Assembly (NCBI GenBank): GCA_025800435.1
Contig: JAOXRV010000482.1
Span: forward strand, 1-10,149
DNA from: Cellvibrionaceae bacterium
GTDB taxonomy: Bacteria; Pseudomonadota; Gammaproteobacteria; Pseudomonadales; Cellvibrionaceae
DNA: 10,149 nucleotides
Direction of reading: 5' to 3'
Every line of letters begins with the position of its first letter. Positions within the stretch are counted from its first letter, which is position 1. A program made the translations under genes and the position numbers. Below are positions 6,137 through 10,149 of the stretch, piece by piece. The notes under the pieces are model-generated. The model was not told the origin of the DNA. It ran no database searches and saw nothing but the letters and a program-made list of their open reading frames with translations.

Positions 6137-7350
6137 TAGGAGCGGTAGTCCGCATTGATGGTGACATAGTCGTGGGACAAGTCAGTGGTCCAGACCTTGG
6201 CGGCGGCATCTCCGCGACCCAGCTCGATCAGAATCAGAATTTCGTCTTTATCCATTTCGCGCTGGCCGTCGGCCTCGGTATAGCTGGCCGCACAGCCGCC
6301 GTTTTCAACGATTAATACATCGTTGAGGTGTACGGTCACCGCCCGATCATCTAAGCCCTCAACACCGGCATAGCCAATCGCGGCAACTATCCGACCCCAG
6401 TTTGGATCACTGGCAAACAGAGCTGTTTTAACCAGTGGCGACTGGGCCACCGAATAGGCCACCTTTACACACTCGCTTTGCTCGGCGCCACCGCGTACAT
6501 CCACAGTGACAAACTTGGTCGCACCCTCACCATCGCCCACTATCGACTGGGCCAGCTGAATATGCACCCGCTTGAGCGCATCGCGCAGTAATGGGTAGAG
6601 GGGATCTTGCTCTGACTCAATTACCGCACCGCTGGCGCCGGTGGCCACTAAGATACTGGAGTCATTGGTCGAGGTATCACCGTCGACGGTAATGCGATTA
6701 AAAGAACCATCGACGCATTCTTTCGCCAGTGCCTGCAACATTGCCTGGGGCAGCTTAGCATCGGTGGCCACGTAGGCGAGCATGGTCGCCATATTGGGCT
6801 TGATCATACCCGAGCCCTTGGCAATGCCACTGATGGCAATGGTGCGGCCATCGTGCTCGATAATTTCACTGGCACCTTTGGGGCGGGTATCGGTGGTCAT
6901 AATGGCGCGGGCGGCGCCGTTCCAGTTATCGTCTGCCAAAGCTGGAAACAATTTGGGGATCGCCGCCGCAAACTTATCCATCGGCAGCGACTCACCGATT
7001 ACCCCGGTCGAAAACGGCAATACCTGCCCGGCACCAACCCCACCCAGCTCGGCCACTTGAGTACAACTGGCAAGTGCATCGGCCAGGCCCTGGTCGCCGG
7101 TACAGGCATTGGCATTGCCCGAGTTGATCAGCAAATAGCGAATCTCGCCGGGCAAAAACTGCTTACACAACTGCACCGGCGCCGCACAAAAGGCATTTTG
7201 GGTAAACACCCCAGCCACCTCACTGCCCTCAGCCAGCGCCAGCAACACCAGATCATCCCGGTCACTATAGCGAATACCCGCCTGCACAGACGCCAAACGC
7301 ACACCTTTAACCGGGTGCATCTTAGGAAAAGGAAAATTGCCTACTGCCAT
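6136..7350 (-). CDS. argJ: Bifunctional glutamate N-acetyltransferase / ornithine acetyltransferase ArgJ
   Basis: ArgJ moves the acetyl group from N-acetylornithine to glutamate, recycling it in arginine synthesis; many members can also use acetyl-CoA. The protein cleaves itself into alpha and beta chains. The cleavage motif KGSGMIKPNMATMLA is intact, and the new N-terminal nucleophile is the Thr of ATML (T189 from this start). The upstream STGVIGE motif, the DGDTSTNDS segment and the C-terminal NADYRS end are also present. The start is placed at the ATG at 7350 because family members begin MAVG. A GTG at 7359 would add three residues (frame 407 aa) and has a weak AGAG 3-4 bases before it, so the start is uncertain by 9 bases. 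It lies downstream of secA, separated by the repeat pair at 7445-7821. Confidence 0.95.
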   Translation of the reverse strand: MAVGNFPFPKMHPVKGVRLASVQAGIRYSDRDDLVLLALAEGSEVAGVFTQNAFCAAPVQLCKQFLPGEIRYLLINSGNANACTGDQGLADALASCTQVAELGGVGAGQVLPFSTGVIGESLPMDKFAAAIPKLFPALADDNWNGAARAIMTTDTRPKGASEIIEHDGRTIAISGIAKGSGMIKPNMATMLAYVATDAKLPQAMLQALAKECVDGSFNRITVDGDTSTNDSSILVATGASGAVIESEQDPLYPLLRDALKRVHIQLAQSIVGDGEGATKFVTVDVRGGAEQSECVKVAYSVAQSPLVKTALFASDPNWGRIVAAIGYAGVEGLDDRAVTVHLNDVLIVENGGCAASYTEADGQREMDKDEILILIELGRGDAAAKVWTTDLSHDYVTINADYRS

Positions 7351-7444
7351 ATTACTCACATACTCTAAGAAATTATTTGATCAACAGCCTTACAAGGATA
7401 CCGTATAACACCCCTACAATCGCACCGCCTTATTGATGTAGTAC

Positions 7445-7599
7445 CTTGTGATAGTCGCTTTGCGATAGTGGCTTCGCTGTCGAGCCTTGGCCTGGGTGTT
7501 TATTCTGGGGGACGCACGAGTCCACCCCTGGAGCTCTCGTCCGGCGTCCTGCCTCCCAAGCCCCCAGAACAAACACCCAGGCCAAGGCTCTATATAGTG
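7445..7599 (-). repeat. Structured palindromic repeat, copy A
   Basis: Orientation is given as the strand on which the core reads CTTGGGAG...TGCGT. The copy has a 32-base flank (7445-7476) containing a 14-base tandem duplication (7450-7463 and 7464-7477, 12 of 14 the same). A 30-base arm (7482-7511), a 49-base core (7512-7560) and the complementary arm (7561-7590) follow. A 9-base tail TATATAGTG ends the copy. The two arms pair at 29 of 30 positions, and the odd pair (7501 against 7571) is G-U on the minus strand. Arm ends are GAGCCTTG (outer) and GGGGG (inner). The core can fold further, with GACGC/GCGTC and ACGAG/CTCGT stems. It is not recognised as a named repeat family; a MITE/REP-like element is the closest general class. 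Confidence 0.85.
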
Positions 7600-7665
7600 C
7601 TAACCCGCAGTTTCTACCAGGCATCTAAAAAGGAACTACATAATACTCGCACAAATGTACAGAGC

Positions 7666-7821
7666 CACTGTAGAGAGCCTTGTGGTGGGGTAGGGTTTTG
7701 GGGGCTTGGGAGCCAGGGATGGCGGACGAGAGCCCCAGGGATGGGTTTATGCGTCCCTCAAAACCCTGCCCCACCACAAGGCTCGTGATCGAAGCCCCTA
7801 TCTCAAAGCACCGACCACAAG
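7666..7821 (+). repeat. Structured palindromic repeat, copy B (inverted relative to copy A)
   Basis: It has the same layout as copy A on the opposite strand: tail CACTGTAGA side at 7666-7674, arm 7675-7704, 50-base core 7705-7754, arm 7755-7784, a 5-base gap, and a 32-base flank 7790-7821. The flank matches the reverse complement of the copy A flank at 26 of 32 bases. The arms pair at all 30 positions if two G-U pairs are allowed. The cores match at about 38 of 50 positions, with blocks CTTGGGAG, CGGACGAGAG, CCAGGG and TGCGT kept. The middle 17 bases of the arms differ strongly from copy A (about 8 of 17 the same). The core holds a direct repeat CCAGGGATGG (7713-7722 and 7735-7744). Confidence 0.85.
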
Positions 7822-7861
7822 ACCCTTAATCACCCTGAATTACTACGACTAAACAGTAAAA

Positions 7862-10149
7862 TTAAGCCAACTTACCGTGACACTGCTTATATTTCTTACC
7901 CGAACCACACGGGCATGGGTCGTTGCGGCCGACTTTGGCCCCCTGGCGCACATAGGGCTGGTCACCTTCGGGCTCAGGTTCGCCCTCTTCACCGGCCAAA
8001 CCAGAAACCTGGGCATGTTCCAGCTCCATCGCCTGGCGCTTAAGCTCTTCGATGCGCTGACGCTCCATCTCGTCCATCTCTTCCTGGCTCATCGGCTCAA
8101 CCCGGAACAACACCCGCACCACCTCGTGCTTAAGGTTATTGAGCATACCCTCGAACATCTCGAAAGACTCGCGCTTGTATTCCTGCTTGGGGTTTTTAGC
8201 CGCATAAGCGCGCAGGCCGATACCCTGGCGCAGATGGTCCATATTGGATAGATGCTCTTTCCACAACATATCCAATACCTGCAGCATAACCTGACGCTCA
8301 ATATCACGCATTACCTCGCCAACGCGCTCGCACTTGGCCTCATAGGCCGCCTGCAGATCGTTGCTGATACGCTCGCGCAGGGTTTCCTCGGCCAGGTGGT
8401 CGTCTTCATCTAACCACTGCTGCAGCGGCAGGGCCACACCAAACTCATTGGCGATATGCTGCTCCAGGCCCGGCACATTCCACTGCTCTTCGACGCTCAT
8501 GGGCGGAATAAAGTCAGAGATTACCTCGTCTACCACATCGGCGCGAATGGCGGTCACCGCCTCGGAAATCTCGGCAGTTTCCAGCAGCTCATTGCGCTGG
8601 TTGTACACCACCTGGCGCTGGTCGTTGGCCACATCGTCGTATTCCAGTAACTGTTTACGGATATCGAAGTTGCGCCCCTCTACTTTGCGCTGGGCTTTTT
8701 CGATGGCATTGGTCATCATCTTATGCTCGATGGCCTCGCCTTTTTCCATATCCATCGACTGCATAAAACCGCGCAGCCGGTCGGACACAAAGATGCGCAT
8801 TAAGTTATCTTCCAACGACAGATAGAAGCGGGAGTAACCCGGGTCGCCCTGACGGCCGGCGCGGCCGCGCAGCTGGTTATCGATACGGCGCGACTCGTGG
8901 CGCTCGGTACACAGAATATGCAGGCCGCCGGCCTCAATCACGGTATCGTGGCGTTGCTGCCAGTCTTCTTTAACCTTGGCGATATCGGCCTCGCTAGGGT
9001 TATCCAGCTTGGCAATTTCGGCTTCCCAGTTACCGCCGAGTACAATATCGGTACCGCGACCGGCCATATTGGTAGCGATGGTGACCGCACCTGGGCGGCC
9101 GGCCTGGGCCACAATCTCGGCCTCGCTCTCGTGGAACTTGGCGTTCAACACCTGATGCTTAATGCCAGCCTTTTTCAGGCGGCGCGAGACATCTTCGGAA
9201 GACTCAATTGAGGCGGTACCAACCAATACCGGCGCACCGTTCTGCTGGCACTCTTTAATATCGACAACAATCGCATCGACTTTTTCATCCATGGTCATAT
9301 AGACCAGGTCGTTTAAGTCTTTACGCAATACCGGCTTATTGGTGGGGATCACCACCACATCCAGACCGTAAATCTGGCGGAATTCAAAGGCCTCGGTATC
9401 GGCGGTACCGGTCATACCGGACAAGGTGCGGTAAATGCGAAAATAGTTTTGGAAGGTGGTCGAGGCCAAGGTCTGGCTCTCCTGCTGAATCATCACCCCC
9501 TCTTTGGCTTCCAGTGCCTGGTGCATACCCTCAGACAGGCGACGGCCGGCCATGGTGCGGCCGGTGTGCTCATCGATCAGCACCACCTCGTTATTTTGCA
9601 CAATATAATCCACATCGCGCTGGAACAAAGTGTGGGCGCGCATGGCCGAGTGCACATGGTGCAGCAGGGCCAGGTTGCTGGCGGCGTACAAACTTTCATC
9701 TTCGGCCAGCAGGCCTTCGCGAATCAGTAGCTCTTCCACCAGCTGGTGGCCAGCTTCAGTCAACTCTACCTGGCGAGATTTTTCATCCAGAGTATAGTGC
9801 TCTTCGATTTGCAGCTGGGGAATCAGCTGGTTCATACGACGGTACAGCTCGGAGCTGTCGGCACTGGGGCCAGAGATAATCAACGGGGTACGGGCCTCGT
9901 CAATCAGGATCGAGTCCACCTCATCCACCACCGCAAAATTGAGCGGGCGCTGGGCTTTATCCTCTTGACGCAGGGCCATATTGTCGCGCAGGTAGTCAAA
10001 GCCAAACTCGTTGTTGGTGCCGTAGGTAATATCGGCCCTGTAGGCCTCGTGTTTTTCCTCGGGGCTCTGGCCAGAGCGAACCACCCCAACACTTAAGCCC
10101 AGGGCTTCATACAGAGGCCGCATCCAGTTGGCATCACGGGCGGCCAGGT
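7862..10149 (-). CDS. secA: Protein translocase ATPase SecA (5' end outside the window)
   Basis: SecA is the motor that drives preproteins through SecYEG. About 761 residues are visible; roughly the first 140, including Walker A, lie beyond the right edge. The first visible residues, LAARDANWM, match the DYLAxRDA segment of the family, so the frame continues past 10149 and the internal Met at 10123 is not the start. Visible in order are ADITYGTNNEFGFDYLRDNM, Walker B DEVD (9914-9925) and DEARTPLIISGP. Next come the preprotein-binding region with DEHTGRTM, TGTADTEAFEF, ATNMAGRGTDIVLGG and the arginine-finger region QLRGRAGRQGD. The scaffold/wing domains with RKVEGRNFDIRKQLLEYDDV follow. The end is the intact zinc motif CPCGSGKKYKQCH, which binds SecB and lipids, and then GKLA. 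A Glu/Pro-rich linker precedes the zinc motif. No frameshift or missing motif was seen. Confidence 0.97.
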   Translation of the reverse strand, partial: LAARDANWMRPLYEALGLSVGVVRSGQSPEEKHEAYRADITYGTNNEFGFDYLRDNMALRQEDKAQRPLNFAVVDEVDSILIDEARTPLIISGPSADSSELYRRMNQLIPQLQIEEHYTLDEKSRQVELTEAGHQLVEELLIREGLLAEDESLYAASNLALLHHVHSAMRAHTLFQRDVDYIVQNNEVVLIDEHTGRTMAGRRLSEGMHQALEAKEGVMIQQESQTLASTTFQNYFRIYRTLSGMTGTADTEAFEFRQIYGLDVVVIPTNKPVLRKDLNDLVYMTMDEKVDAIVVDIKECQQNGAPVLVGTASIESSEDVSRRLKKAGIKHQVLNAKFHESEAEIVAQAGRPGAVTIATNMAGRGTDIVLGGNWEAEIAKLDNPSEADIAKVKEDWQQRHDTVIEAGGLHILCTERHESRRIDNQLRGRAGRQGDPGYSRFYLSLEDNLMRIFVSDRLRGFMQSMDMEKGEAIEHKMMTNAIEKAQRKVEGRNFDIRKQLLEYDDVANDQRQVVYNQRNELLETAEISEAVTAIRADVVDEVISDFIPPMSVEEQWNVPGLEQHIANEFGVALPLQQWLDEDDHLAEETLRERISNDLQAAYEAKCERVGEVMRDIERQVMLQVLDMLWKEHLSNMDHLRQGIGLRAYAAKNPKQEYKRESFEMFEGMLNNLKHEVVRVLFRVEPMSQEEMDEMERQRIEELKRQAMELEHAQVSGLAGEEGEPEPEGDQPYVRQGAKVGRNDPCPCGSGKKYKQCHGKLA

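Larger units (their letters stand above)
7360..7861. other. secA-argJ intergenic region with an inverted pair of structured repeats
   Basis: This 502-base gap contains no believable gene. Most of it (7445-7821) is two inverted copies of one repeat, described as separate entries, with an 84-base unique spacer between their main hairpins (7591-7674). About 85 bases nearest argJ (7360-7444) must hold any separate argJ promoter, but no good promoter match was seen. The 40 bases after secA (7822-7861) hold no hairpin with a T tract. The repeat hairpins may therefore act as the 3' end of secA transcripts. Confidence 0.8.

Noticed and set aside
7445..7599. Integron attC site
   Set aside because: Variable, self-complementary arms resemble attC, but the terminal RYYYAAC / GTTRRRY core sites were not found and there is no cassette gene or integrase.
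7482..7784. CRISPR array
   Set aside because: Only two copies, inverted rather than direct, with long hairpins and no regular spacers or cas genes.
7430..7788. Two short open frames over the repeat pair (minus 7430-7624, plus 7468-7788), both containing a RTRAPG peptide
   Set aside because: They are translations of the hairpin repeat; the shared peptide comes from the shared core, there is no ribosome site, and base changes follow pairing rather than codons.
8361..10096. Several plus-strand open frames opposite secA
   Set aside because: They are antisense shadows of a well-conserved secA frame with no recognisable products.

Overview
The window reads as an ordinary chromosomal segment of a gammaproteobacterium, most likely a marine relative of the Pseudomonadales/Cellvibrionales. 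This placement is inferred from two things: the divergent pilA / pilBCD-coaE-yacG layout, and the secA-argJ-mutT order. Both are, from memory, also found in Pseudomonas. All complete genes are intact and no frameshift was seen.

Left part (1-5731) is a type IV pilus locus. On the minus strand lie the start of a membrane protein, probably a GT-C type glycosyltransferase, cut by the window edge (1-203), and the major pilin gene pilA (264-692). Between them is an intrinsic terminator. On the plus strand run pilB (assembly ATPase), pilC (inner-membrane platform), pilD (prepilin peptidase), coaE (last step of coenzyme A synthesis) and yacG (small zinc-finger gyrase inhibitor). PilD cleaves the PilA leader, and PilB with PilC drives pilus extension. 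The 365-base divergent intergenic region (693-1057) holds a clear sigma-54 promoter for pilA, a perfect CRP/Vfr-type palindrome and a helically phased cluster of TGACA motifs that could be PilR sites.

Right part (5747-10149) is on the minus strand and converges on the pilus operon: secA (3' part only, its start lies beyond the window), argJ (arginine synthesis) and mutT (Nudix nucleotide-pool enzyme). argJ and mutT overlap by one base.

The most unusual part is the 502-base gap between secA and argJ (7360-7861). It contains two copies of one approximately 155-base repeat, in inverted orientation. Each copy is a long hairpin with 30-bp arms around a conserved core of about 50 bases. The 17-base middle of the arms differs strongly between copies, while pairing inside each copy is almost complete. 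The three imperfect pairs are all G-U when both copies are read in the sense of the core. This is the pattern expected of a structure-conserved mobile or RNA element, and it is the main candidate for follow-up.
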